Origin: Prevotellaceae bacterium KH2P17
GTDB lineage: Bacteria; Bacteroidota; Bacteroidia; Bacteroidales; Bacteroidaceae
Reading direction: 5' to 3'
Assembly: GCA_900199655.1 (NCBI GenBank)
Contig: FZRE01000001.1
Span: 124,001-188,000 of the forward strand
Length of the DNA stretch: 64,000 bases
Positions within the stretch are counted from its first letter, which is position 1. Each line of letters opens with the position of its first letter. Positions 24,761 to 32,943 of the stretch are shown here, one piece after another. The notes below the pieces were generated by a model. That model ran no database searches. It had not been told where the DNA came from and was given only the letters and a program-made list of their open reading frames with translations. Made by a program: the position numbers and the translations under genes.

Positions 24761-25693
24761 TTAAAGTGGTTGGTCGGCTGTTTCGTAATCGTTGTGGATA
24801 AGTAACTCGGTGAGTTTTCCGCGTTTCTGCGGATTGGAGTTGACGGCACGCGAAGCCCATACCCGGTTTATATGAAACTGGGCATAGTGTCTTTCAAAGA
24901 AGTCATCGGTGGGATTGTGAGCCTTGCAGTCTGCGTTGCTAAGCATCCAGAGACACTGTGGCGAAGATATTCGGGTGCAAAGGGCAGCCAGCTCTGCCTG
25001 ATCGGCATCGCTAAAGTCGTTTTGGGTGTAGGATGTAAAGCTGGATGTAGCCGAAAGAGGACGATAGGGAGGGTCGAAATAAATGAAGTTAAGCCCTCTG
25101 TTGTCTATAAGTTCTTCGGTTTCCAGATATGAACCGGTTGTGATTTCAACCTGGAACTGATTTAACAAGGCACTATCACTCAGGATGACTTCGGCATTGC
25201 AGATAGTTGGATGGGCATATTTGCCGAACGGAACATTAAATTTCCCGTTTCGGTTTACGCGATACAACCCGTTGAAGCAGGTCTTGTTGAGAAATATCAG
25301 GTAGGCTGTGTTTGTTAGAGAGTTGGCCGGGTGGGTGTTAAACTCCGCTCTGATGTCGAGAAAGAACTGTTTTCTGCCTGTTTCGTTGTTAATGGAAAGA
25401 TAGTCGTTTTCAATGTTGCCAAGTACTCGGATGAGCTGTTGAGGCTCTTTCTTAATGGTTTGGTAAGCCCTGATAAGATTTTCGTTGATATCGTTGATGA
25501 CAGCTCTCTTTACATTGGAAAAATGGCGGAGGATGAAGAACAACATCGCACCGCCACCCACGAAAGGTTCAATATAAGTAAAAGGCTCGGTATAGAGTCG
25601 CTTTGGGAAGAAAGAACTAAGCTGGCCGAGCAGCTGCGTCTTTCCTCCAACCCATTTGATAAAAGGTTTGGCTGATGTTTCTTCTCTCCTCAT
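24761..25693 (-). CDS. dpnM: Dam/DpnM-type adenine methyltransferase (GATC, alpha class)
   Basis: About 310 residues. FIKWVGGKTQLL (motif X), YIEPFVGGGAMLF (AdoMet motif I), INDINENLI and FIYFDPPYRPLSATSSFTSY (motif IV) are the hallmarks of Dam-family GATC methylases. It protects host DNA against the endonuclease. Start at ATG 25693 (MRREETSAKPF); the upstream extension begins at a TTG and is unlike the family. It is the first gene of the operon, so the protective enzyme is made before the nuclease. Confidence 0.95.
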   Translation of the reverse strand: MRREETSAKPFIKWVGGKTQLLGQLSSFFPKRLYTEPFTYIEPFVGGGAMLFFILRHFSNVKRAVINDINENLIRAYQTIKKEPQQLIRVLGNIENDYLSINNETGRKQFFLDIRAEFNTHPANSLTNTAYLIFLNKTCFNGLYRVNRNGKFNVPFGKYAHPTICNAEVILSDSALLNQFQVEITTGSYLETEELIDNRGLNFIYFDPPYRPLSATSSFTSYTQNDFSDADQAELAALCTRISSPQCLWMLSNADCKAHNPTDDFFERHYAQFHINRVWASRAVNSNPQKRGKLTELLIHNDYETADQPL

Positions 25694-25744
25694 GATAGGC
25701 TTTGAAGAAACAAAATAACAAATAATTATCGGCAAACAATACGA

Positions 25745-25782
25745 ATGATCATTATTTAATATTTATGATCATTTGTGATCAT
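25745..25782. promoter_or_regulatory. Cluster of three GATC sites upstream of the DpnII operon
   Basis: GATC occurs at 25747, 25767 and 25777, each within a TGATCA dyad (ATGATCAT twice, GTGATCAT once), 54-87 bases upstream of the dpnM start. Because the operon encodes GATC methylases and nuclease, these sites could make expression depend on methylation. No -7 box with a full match was found nearby. Confidence 0.6.
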
Positions 25783-25893
25783 AAGCACATTGGTATATCC
25801 TTTCAGGTGCCGAAGTGTGAGGGTTGAAGAACGGGTAGGTTTTGGCTGCAATGTCATCAGGGCATGCCAAAATTGCTACCGGTGTTATCTTCT

Positions 25894-26640
25894 CTACTCA
25901 AAGTAGAAGGTGAGGACTATCATCTTGGTGTGCGCCTTGGAGACAGACAGGGCTTGGGGAAGCATGTTCTTGTCGCGTAGCTGGGCCGGGTGGTTGGTGT
26001 CGAGGCTGTTGGTAAGGCCGAAGAGAAACTTCAGTTCGGGGCGTAACTTGAAGAACTGCAGGTAGAAGTCGCAGCCTACGCCGGCTTCGGCATAGACGTC
26101 GTACTTCTTCAGGCGGATGTAATCGTCGCCGCTACCGCTCAGGTTGAGCATGGGGTTGAGGCCGGCCATGAGATAAGGACGGTGGTTGTTGTTGCGCGGG
26201 GCGGCAAAGATGAGGTCGAAGGCCGAGGAGATGTAGACGGTTTTCAGGTCTTGCCGCTGCTGGGTGGGGTTGCCCTCGGCGTCGGGTTGTGAATGGTTGG
26301 TGAAGGTGAGATGGCGGTTTCCGAAGTACATGGCCGGGGCGATGCGGAACTGGAAGTTGGTGTTGAGGCGGAACTCTCCAAGCACACCAACGGTTAGCCC
26401 GGGGTCCCAACGGTCCTGGTCTGCGGTTACCGTGGTCTCGCGGGTGGTGCCGTCGTCGAAAGTAATGGTCTGGGGGCCGGCATTGGTAAGCTCTATGTCC
26501 TGCAAGTGAGTGCCTACAAGGATGCCGAAATGGAATGGCCGCAGGTCGGTGTAGGGCCTGTTTTGTACGGCTCGCCCCTGTGCCTGTGCCTGCAGGGTGG
26601 CCGTAGCGAGTATGAGGAGGATGGACAGTATCTTTTTCAT
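25894..26640 (-). CDS. PorT-like outer-membrane beta-barrel protein
   Basis: A 248-residue protein with a signal peptide (ILSILLILATATLQAQA). It has alternating beta-strand patterns throughout and ends in an aromatic strand (MIVLTFYFE), as outer-membrane barrels do. The opening LRPFHFGILVGTHLQDIEL and the later YLMAGLNPMLNL and FLFGLTNSL match the PorT family, one of whose members is needed for type IX secretion. Whether this copy serves that pathway cannot be decided without the rest of the genome. It stands alone, divergent from the ferredoxin gene. Confidence 0.8.
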   Translation of the reverse strand: MKKILSILLILATATLQAQAQGRAVQNRPYTDLRPFHFGILVGTHLQDIELTNAGPQTITFDDGTTRETTVTADQDRWDPGLTVGVLGEFRLNTNFQFRIAPAMYFGNRHLTFTNHSQPDAEGNPTQQRQDLKTVYISSAFDLIFAAPRNNNHRPYLMAGLNPMLNLSGSGDDYIRLKKYDVYAEAGVGCDFYLQFFKLRPELKFLFGLTNSLDTNHPAQLRDKNMLPQALSVSKAHTKMIVLTFYFE

Positions 26641-26708
26641 ATCGTTATAATAACGCAGCTTCTGGTTGCTTATTGTGTTTGTCAGGCGGGCGGTGAAGTA
26701 TTAATTAA

Positions 26709-27002
<294 letters not shown>

Positions 27003-27024
27003 GGAACGGATAGAAAGAATGATA

Positions 27025-27060
27025 GAAGGCGGTTCTTACCTAAGAACTGCCTTTTTTGTT
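27025..27060 (+). terminator. Terminator of the ferredoxin gene
   Basis: AAGGC-GTTCTTA pairs with TAAGAAC-GCCTT around a two-base loop, with a single mismatch, followed by TTTTG. Confidence 0.85.
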
Positions 27061-27129
27061 GTCTTGCTTTGAGGTGAAAGTGTGGTTGGTTAGTTCAGTT
27101 GTTGGCAGCCTTTGATAGCTGTGCAGGTA

Positions 27130-27171
27130 TAAACAAAAAGAGGTGGAAGTCTGCTGACTTCCACCTCTTGG
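27130..27171 (-). terminator. Terminator of the ExbB-TonB-TPR operon
   Basis: A fourteen-base perfect stem (AAGAGGTGGAAGTC at 27138-27151 with 27156-27169) and a four-base loop, followed on the minus strand by TTTGTTT. It ends the transcript running from exbB. Confidence 0.85.
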
Positions 27172-27209
27172 TATTTGTTCTGTGTGCCGGAGGATGTCCG
27201 GACGGTTGA

Positions 27210-28628
27210 TTATTCTGTGGGTGTTGTCTCGTTGAGACCGAGTGCAGCCTTGGCGTTGGCATCGTTCGGGTCAAGCTTGATAAGCATCTCGTAGTAAGGC
27301 TTGGCCGATTCGAGGTCGTTCTTGATACCTGCATAGTAGTAGCCTATGTTCTGGAGGCAGCTGATGAGCGTGGCCTTCTCCGATTCGTCGGTGGTATTTT
27401 TCAGCGCGTCGATGGCCTTCTTATAGTATTCGGCTGCCTGGTCGTGCAGTTCAACCTGTGTGGCGCTGATGCCGGCCTGGTGGAATGCCCAGCCTGAAAT
27501 TGACGGCCACTTGCTTGCCATGTTGTCATAGATGGCGAAGGCTTTCTGCATGATGGTGAGCTTATCAGTGGTTGCTTTCTCTGCCTTGGCCACGTAGATG
27601 TTGGCAAGTTTGGCAAAGTCGGACGGCGTAGCGTTCTGGTTGTTGTCCATATACTTCTGACTCCACTCCAGCGCCTTGTCTTCCTGGCCGGCAGCCTGAT
27701 AGGCCTCGGCTATATACTGGTAGGGCTTGAAATCGGTGTTGTCGATGGCGAAAGCCTTCTGATACTGCTCGATGGCTTTGTCGAACTGGCCGTTGCCCTT
27801 CAGGGCCTGGCCGTAGTAGAGATAGTCGCGGGCACTCTTCTTCAGCGTGTCGTTGTTGACAACTGACTCGGCATAACCCAGCGCCTCGGTGAACTTCTGC
27901 GTATCTACTGCCGACCACATGGCTACACGGTTGAAGAGGGTGTTATTGGGGAACTTGTTCTTGCCGAACTTGGCCAGCTCCAGTGCCTCGTCGTACTTGT
28001 GCAGATAGTAGTCGGTGATGTCGTAGTTGCCGAGATAGTACTCACTCATCTGGTTCTTGTCGGCTTTTGAGAAGAATTCGTAAGCCTTCTCGTAGTTCTG
28101 TCCGATGTAGAAACTGTTTCCGGTCTCGGCATCAACAGGGAAGTCGGGACGTATTTGCTTCAGTTTCTGCAGCGCCTTGGCACTCTCGTCGGGGTCTACC
28201 TTACGATATACGTTGGCGTAACGCATGTATCCGTCGGGATTCTTCGGATCCATCGTCATGGCCTGTGAGTACCACATGGCAGCGTCGCCGCCACTGTCCT
28301 GCATGGCCTTGATGTCGCCCAGCAGGATGTAAGCTGCGCCGCAGCTCTTGTCCTTGGCTATGGCCATGTTGGCAGCGGCCTCTGCCTCGGTGAATTTCTT
28401 GTTCATGGCGAACAGTTCACCCAGTGCAACGAGAGCCTTGGGGTTCTTTTTGAACACTTTCTGATAGTCCTTCGTGAGGTCCTTCAGTGCTTTCGCATCG
28501 CCTGCATTCGTTTTAAGTACGTTCTCGATAGGCTTCAGTTTGTCCTGATAACTAATCTCCTGAGCCATTACCGGAGCTGATAATCCCATCATCAAGGCTC
28601 CTGCTAATACATATTTGATTGCTTTCAT
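27210..28628 (-). CDS. Periplasmic TPR-repeat protein of the TonB operon
   Basis: A 472-residue protein with a signal peptide (VLAGALMMGLSAPVMA). The remainder is tetratricopeptide repeats: for example KALVALGELFAMNKKFTEAEAAANMAIAKD, the stretch from KGNGQFDKAIEQYQKAF and the final AKPYYEMLIKLDPNDANAKAALG, about ten or more helical pairs. TPR proteins scaffold complexes. Its position as the last gene after exbB-exbD-exbD-tonB-PstS-like suggests that it organises this transducer or a partner in the periplasm; that is inference. Confidence 0.88.
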   Translation of the reverse strand: MKAIKYVLAGALMMGLSAPVMAQEISYQDKLKPIENVLKTNAGDAKALKDLTKDYQKVFKKNPKALVALGELFAMNKKFTEAEAAANMAIAKDKSCGAAYILLGDIKAMQDSGGDAAMWYSQAMTMDPKNPDGYMRYANVYRKVDPDESAKALQKLKQIRPDFPVDAETGNSFYIGQNYEKAYEFFSKADKNQMSEYYLGNYDITDYYLHKYDEALELAKFGKNKFPNNTLFNRVAMWSAVDTQKFTEALGYAESVVNNDTLKKSARDYLYYGQALKGNGQFDKAIEQYQKAFAIDNTDFKPYQYIAEAYQAAGQEDKALEWSQKYMDNNQNATPSDFAKLANIYVAKAEKATTDKLTIMQKAFAIYDNMASKWPSISGWAFHQAGISATQVELHDQAAEYYKKAIDALKNTTDESEKATLISCLQNIGYYYAGIKNDLESAKPYYEMLIKLDPNDANAKAALGLNETTPTE

Positions 28629-28706
28629 AATTCTAATTTTTTAAATAGGTTCGCTATGTTTCTATTTTCCCGTTTGACGGTTAGGTTGCTGGAAAGTTTA
28701 TTTCGT

Positions 28707-29666
28707 TCAGCTATTTTTCACGTTTACAGTTCGAATGTTAATTTCTCCTCTGTAGGGCAGCAAGCCTGCTCGGAAGATGATGAGCTGCCCCTTGGGGCTG
28801 GAGATGTAGTTGGCAAAGCTCCAGGGCAGGGCTTTGCTGGGATCTACAACAATGCAGTATATTGTTCTGACGAATGGATATCTTCCATCCAGCAGGTAGG
28901 CTTGGTAAGGTTTCCAGCTGTTCATCTCTGTTGCCTTGTCCTTTATGGATACCTGCATCACATGAATATTCTTCTTGAAGGTGGTGTTGGTTGTGTCCCT
29001 ACGGTCGTTGAGCCAGTTGGATCCAATGACACCAATGGCGTTGGGAGTCTTGTCCACATAGTCGATAACGGCCTTGCTGTTCTTGGCAGCAACGATGTTA
29101 GGACTGTTGATGGGCTTGCCTTCCAGCAATGAGTCGACAGCGTAGTTGAGCGTTGCGCTCTGTTTGTTGTCGAAAACCACTTCTATTTCCCCACGTTTGG
29201 AACCCGAATTTATTTCGTTCCAGTTGGTTGCCTGCCCGCTGAGAATGCGCTTGACATCCTTTACGGTGATGCAGGTGTCATTGTTCTGTTTGTTGACAAT
29301 GAGCGCCAAGCCGTCGTAGGCAATGGGAAAAACAGAAGGAATGATGTTCTTTTGTTTGATAAACGCTATTTCGTTGGGAGTCAGCCCGCGTGATGTAATC
29401 AGCAAGCAAGTTTTAAGGTCGCGTATCATCTTAAGTCCCGTAATCTCATCAGTGTAGATGGGCTTGAGGTGAGCCTTTGGGTAATCGAACTCAAACTGCT
29501 GCCTCTCCTCTTCAATGATGGGACTAAAACTTTCGTCAGAGACGAAACTAATCGTCCCTGACGTCGGTGTATCAGTTCTTCCTGTCTTCTTCTTGTCGGA
29601 ACAAGAAGCGACAAGAAGAACTGAAAGGGTTAATCCTACGAATATGTAAGATAGGTTCTTTTTCAT
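28707..29666 (-). CDS. PstS-like substrate-binding lipoprotein
   Basis: A 319-residue lipoprotein (lipobox LLVASC). It has the PBP-like fold of phosphate-binding proteins: TISFVSDESFSPIIEEE, FPIAYDGLALIVNK, VKDVKRILSGQATNW and PNAIGVIGSNWL. No pstC/A/B permease genes follow; it lies between tonB and the TPR gene. It therefore probably does not feed an ABC transporter. Binding of phosphate or another anion in the periplasm, coupled to TonB-dependent transport, is an alternative. It is co-directional with tonB, 13 bases downstream. Confidence 0.85.
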   Translation of the reverse strand: MKKNLSYIFVGLTLSVLLVASCSDKKKTGRTDTPTSGTISFVSDESFSPIIEEERQQFEFDYPKAHLKPIYTDEITGLKMIRDLKTCLLITSRGLTPNEIAFIKQKNIIPSVFPIAYDGLALIVNKQNNDTCITVKDVKRILSGQATNWNEINSGSKRGEIEVVFDNKQSATLNYAVDSLLEGKPINSPNIVAAKNSKAVIDYVDKTPNAIGVIGSNWLNDRRDTTNTTFKKNIHVMQVSIKDKATEMNSWKPYQAYLLDGRYPFVRTIYCIVVDPSKALPWSFANYISSPKGQLIIFRAGLLPYRGEINIRTVNVKNS

Positions 29667-29679
29667 TAAACTGTTGTAG

Positions 29680-30519
29680 TTACTGAAGTTTGAAAGTTAC
29701 AGGTACGTTGTATTTCACACGTACTGCCTGGCCATTCTGCCTACCGGGCTTCCAGTGAGGCATGGCGCTAACAACGCGTTCAGCTTCCTTGTCCAGTGAC
29801 GGGTCAACGGAGCGAGCCACTCTTACCTGAGTGATAGAACCGTCTGTCTCAACAACGAACGAGATTACTACACGTCCCTGAACGCCGTTCTCCTGAGCAA
29901 CAACCGGGTAGCGGATGTTACTGTTGAGGTACGACATCAGTGCAGCGGGACCACCGGGATAAGATGGCATTTCCTCTACGACGTCAAACACCTTCTGGGT
30001 AACTTCCTGCTTTGGTGCAGGAGGTGGAGTGTTCACGGCGATGTCATTGCGCACAGCCTCTACGGTACGGTTAGTTGTTCCCTTGATATTCTCCGTTCCC
30101 ACGGCAACTTTCTCGTCCAGCTTATCCATCTGCTTCACTTGGTTTTCCTCTTTCACGAGTTCGTCCTTCTTGATGACAGGTGCGGTAAACTTTTGAGTTT
30201 GGCGTGCTACGGGAATTTCCTTCTTAGGCTGAATCTTCGGTTTAACGATTTCTTTCTTTTCACGCTTCTTGGCCTGCTCCTGAAGTTTGGAGAGCTCCAT
30301 AGCTTCCATACGGGCCATGCGAGCCTCTTCGGCTTTCTGAGCCTGAATCTTGTAAACAAGGAATCCACCCACGAGAGCTGCAGCTATGGCCAAGATAAGC
30401 AATGCCTTGATGTTTCGGTTCGAAGTCCCTTTACGGAGTTTGTAAGCTCCGTATTCCCGGTTCTTGTTGGCGAACACCATCTCGATCCATTTAGGATCGT
30501 ATAGATCAATTTTTGCCAT
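29680..30519 (-). CDS. tonB: TonB energy transducer
   Basis: A 279-residue inner-membrane protein. A cytoplasmic N-terminus containing FANKNREYGAYKLRK is followed by one membrane segment near residues 37-58 (LLILAIAAALVGGFLVY). A long charged Lys/Glu/Pro linker (KREKKEIVKPKIQPKKEIP) leads to the TonB C-terminal domain (YPVVAQENGVQGRVVISFVVETDG, ending HWKPGRQNGQAVRVKYNVPV). It passes proton-motive energy from ExbB/ExbD to SusC-type receptors. The YGAYxLRK N-terminus is typical of Bacteroidetes TonB. Confidence 0.93.
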   Translation of the reverse strand: MAKIDLYDPKWIEMVFANKNREYGAYKLRKGTSNRNIKALLILAIAAALVGGFLVYKIQAQKAEEARMARMEAMELSKLQEQAKKREKKEIVKPKIQPKKEIPVARQTQKFTAPVIKKDELVKEENQVKQMDKLDEKVAVGTENIKGTTNRTVEAVRNDIAVNTPPPAPKQEVTQKVFDVVEEMPSYPGGPAALMSYLNSNIRYPVVAQENGVQGRVVISFVVETDGSITQVRVARSVDPSLDKEAERVVSAMPHWKPGRQNGQAVRVKYNVPVTFKLQ

Positions 30520-30554
30520 TTTCTTTTCTTTTAATTGATAGTTAGTAAATCATC

Positions 30555-31205
30555 TTAAAGTTTCACGCCTTTTGAAGAGAGTAATTTCTCATCATCAGCA
30601 CTAATCTTGTCGATGACATAAGTACCAATACTCAAAATCTGCATTTCATCGAGAGCATCAACCAGATTCAGGTACGAAGCATTGTCAGTAGGCTTGATAA
30701 CGATGGTCAGCGTCGGTATCTTTTCACCTTTGAGGTTACCGCCCTTGATATCGCTAAGCTTCTTCTGATATATACTGTCGTTATACATCTTGGGATTGTT
30801 AGCTCTGTCTTGGTTCAGTTCCTTTACTGCCAGTTCAATACGTTCAACGGGCCTTATACCGCTTTCGGTGGCGTGTTCGCGCAGTGCTTTACGAATACCG
30901 TTGCTGCCCCAAGTTGTTTCCTTGAGCCATGCGGGATTGTTGTACTGCGGAATACCCTCGCCATAGTAAATCTTATCATTGCTTGCAACGTAGATAGTTA
31001 CAGTCTCTGATGCCTTGGCCTCGTTCTTCTGGTCTTCCTGAGCGTTCTTGTCATTACTTGGCATGGTGAGCTCCATGGTCTGTGGTTTGCTCAATGTCGT
31101 ACACAACATGAAGAAAGTGATAAGAAGCATCAACATGTCAACCATAGGGGTGAAATCGACGCGGACGTTAATCTTCTTCTGTTTTGATTTTTCTCCTTTA
31201 GCCAT
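30555..31205 (-). CDS. exbD: ExbD/TolR-family proton-channel protein (second copy)
   Basis: A 216-residue protein with one N-terminal membrane helix containing the proton-carrying aspartate (FTPMVDMLMLLITFFMLCTTL) and a periplasmic domain. It is the second of two adjacent ExbD paralogs, and its start overlaps the stop of the first by one base. An insertion (about residues 60-170, including YNDSIYQKKLSD) makes it longer than E. coli ExbD (about 140). Confidence 0.92.
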   Translation of the reverse strand: MAKGEKSKQKKINVRVDFTPMVDMLMLLITFFMLCTTLSKPQTMELTMPSNDKNAQEDQKNEAKASETVTIYVASNDKIYYGEGIPQYNNPAWLKETTWGSNGIRKALREHATESGIRPVERIELAVKELNQDRANNPKMYNDSIYQKKLSDIKGGNLKGEKIPTLTIVIKPTDNASYLNLVDALDEMQILSIGTYVIDKISADDEKLLSSKGVKL

Positions 31206-31846
31206 TAGTTGTCCTCCTCTTTCTTAAGCTGCGTAATCATATAGTAATGACTTTCGTCCATATCCTGGAGTTCATTCATCACTCTCTTGACCGTCTTGTA
31301 GGGAGTCTTAGCATCGGCCTTCAATGCAATCTTGATGTCCTGATTGGCATTTCTGGCTGCATCGACCCACTGCTGGAATTCGCTCATACCGCCCTTGATG
31401 CTGTCAAGGGGAATGCCCTTGGTGGGGAGAGTCTTCTGACGAGCCTGCGGCGACATGGTCAGATAGGTACTCAGTTCACTCATCGGTACGCCGAATGTTG
31501 ACTCGGTCTTGAAAGTTTCCTGTTGTTTACCAGATAGAGATACTCCGAAGCTGGAAGCCATTGCTGTCAATGTGGTACCCAGCTGGTCGGTGTTATCAAT
31601 ACTCATAAATACCTGGCCTTCGCCCGTAGGCTTTCCGGCTTTGATTTCCGGACTGACCAGGATGGTCAGGACGCCGTTCTCAGGCACCTTAATCTCAGAC
31701 ACGGAACCCGGAGTGTTAACCTTCACCGGCTCATTCTTCACGAATGTAGACGTGAGCATGAAGAAGGTAAGCAGCAGGGTCATCACGTCTGACATTGGTG
31801 TCATGTCGATCCAGACGTCACTCTTCTTAATTTTTACTTTACCCAT
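31205..31846 (-). CDS. exbD: ExbD/TolR-family proton-channel protein (first copy)
   Basis: A 213-residue protein, MGKVKIKKSDVWIDMTPMSD then VMTLLLTFFMLTSTF, with the membrane aspartate in MTPMSDVM. The periplasmic part ends in the conserved ALKADAKTPYKTVKRVMNEL block. It differs clearly from the following copy, so the two may form a hetero-oligomer with ExbB. It lies 30 bases after exbB. Confidence 0.92.
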   Translation of the reverse strand: MGKVKIKKSDVWIDMTPMSDVMTLLLTFFMLTSTFVKNEPVKVNTPGSVSEIKVPENGVLTILVSPEIKAGKPTGEGQVFMSIDNTDQLGTTLTAMASSFGVSLSGKQQETFKTESTFGVPMSELSTYLTMSPQARQKTLPTKGIPLDSIKGGMSEFQQWVDAARNANQDIKIALKADAKTPYKTVKRVMNELQDMDESHYYMITQLKKEEDN

Positions 31847-31876
31847 AGCGATAAATATTTAAAGGGTTAGCAAAAA

Positions 31877-32716
31877 TTAAGCCTCTTCTGTGTGGTTTGC
31901 TTCGTATGTCTGAGCGATAGAATAACCAACCTCGTCGAGGGCGTATGTCAACTTATCAACCTTGTTGGTGTAGTAGTTGTAGGATACAACGGCACACCAA
32001 GAGGTACCGATACCGAAGGCGGTATTGATAAGGGCCTCAGAAATACCTTGTGACAGTGCAGCAGAGTCGGCACCACCACCTGCAGACAGAGCAGAGAATG
32101 AACGGATCATACCAACAACGGTTCCGAGCAGTCCGGTCAAGGTACCGAGGGTAACGATGGTAGCGATGATGGGAAGGTTCATGGTCAGGGTAGGCATCTC
32201 AAGCTGAGTTGCTTCCTCGTGAGCCTGCTGAATCTTGGCAATCTTCTGTGATTTCTTCAGAGCGGCATTGGCACCCGACTCCATGTCAGCGTAAGCGTTC
32301 AGAGAAGCCTTAACCACGCTGGCTACAGAACCTTTCTGCTTGTCGCAGAGCTCGTTGGCCTTGGCAAAGTCGTTGGCGTTCAGGGCAGCCTTGATGTTGG
32401 CTACGAATTTAGGAAGGGCACCCTTGCCGAATGCGGTCTTCAGAGCGAGCCAGCGCTCGATGGACATAGCGAGCACAGTGAGCAACAGTGTGTGGATTAC
32501 CGGTACGACGACACCACCCTTAAAGATTGTTCCCCAAACGTCGGCAGGCTGTGTTTTGGCTGCTCCGTCCTGGAAGTGCATCGGGTTACCGAACCATGTG
32601 AAGAACAATACGAAAGCGATGATTGCGCAAACGACGATAATCCAGAATGCACCTCTAACTCCTGTGAAGCCCTCAGATTTCTTCTGTGGGGCAGTTGAAT
32701 TTTGTGTAGTTGCCAT
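31877..32716 (-). CDS. exbB: ExbB/TolQ/MotA-family proton-channel protein
   Basis: A 279-residue protein. An N-terminal membrane helix (GAFWIIVVCAIIAFVLFF), a second hydrophobic segment (VVPVIHTLLLTVLAMS) and two more (LPIIATIVTLGTLTGLLGTVVGMI and INTAFGIGTSWCAVVSYNYY) carry the MotA/TolQ/ExbB signature. With ExbD it forms the proton channel that energises TonB. It is the first gene of the operon. Confidence 0.94.
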   Translation of the reverse strand: MATTQNSTAPQKKSEGFTGVRGAFWIIVVCAIIAFVLFFTWFGNPMHFQDGAAKTQPADVWGTIFKGGVVVPVIHTLLLTVLAMSIERWLALKTAFGKGALPKFVANIKAALNANDFAKANELCDKQKGSVASVVKASLNAYADMESGANAALKKSQKIAKIQQAHEEATQLEMPTLTMNLPIIATIVTLGTLTGLLGTVVGMIRSFSALSAGGGADSAALSQGISEALINTAFGIGTSWCAVVSYNYYTNKVDKLTYALDEVGYSIAQTYEANHTEEA

Positions 32717-32840
32717 AATTTTGAAATTTAATTTTTAGTTATTGATGAATTTAATTGTTTATGTATTCTTTTTCGCTGATTTAATGTTAATATTCAAATG
32801 TGCTGAATATGTACTTTAGTAGACCGTACTATTCGGGAGA

Positions 32841-32870
32841 CAAAGATAACAATTTAAAAGCTACCACCAA
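32841..32870 (-). promoter_or_regulatory. Promoter of the exbB operon
   Basis: The minus strand reads TTGG (a weak -33) then, after 19 bases, TATCTTTG (32841-32848). The leader is about 120 bases. No other feature is recognised between 32717 and 32943. Confidence 0.6.
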
Positions 32871-32943
32871 CTATAATTAATAAGTTTTAACGATATATTC
32901 CTTTCAAAAAGCTGTCTCCGCCCGTTGTGGTTGCCGTTGTGGG

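Noticed and set aside
25820..25893. Hairpin (GGTAG-TTTTGGC with GCCAAAA-GCTACC) downstream of the PorT-like gene as a terminator
   Set aside because: The arms pair but no T-run follows on the minus strand and the loop is long, so it was not listed as a feature.
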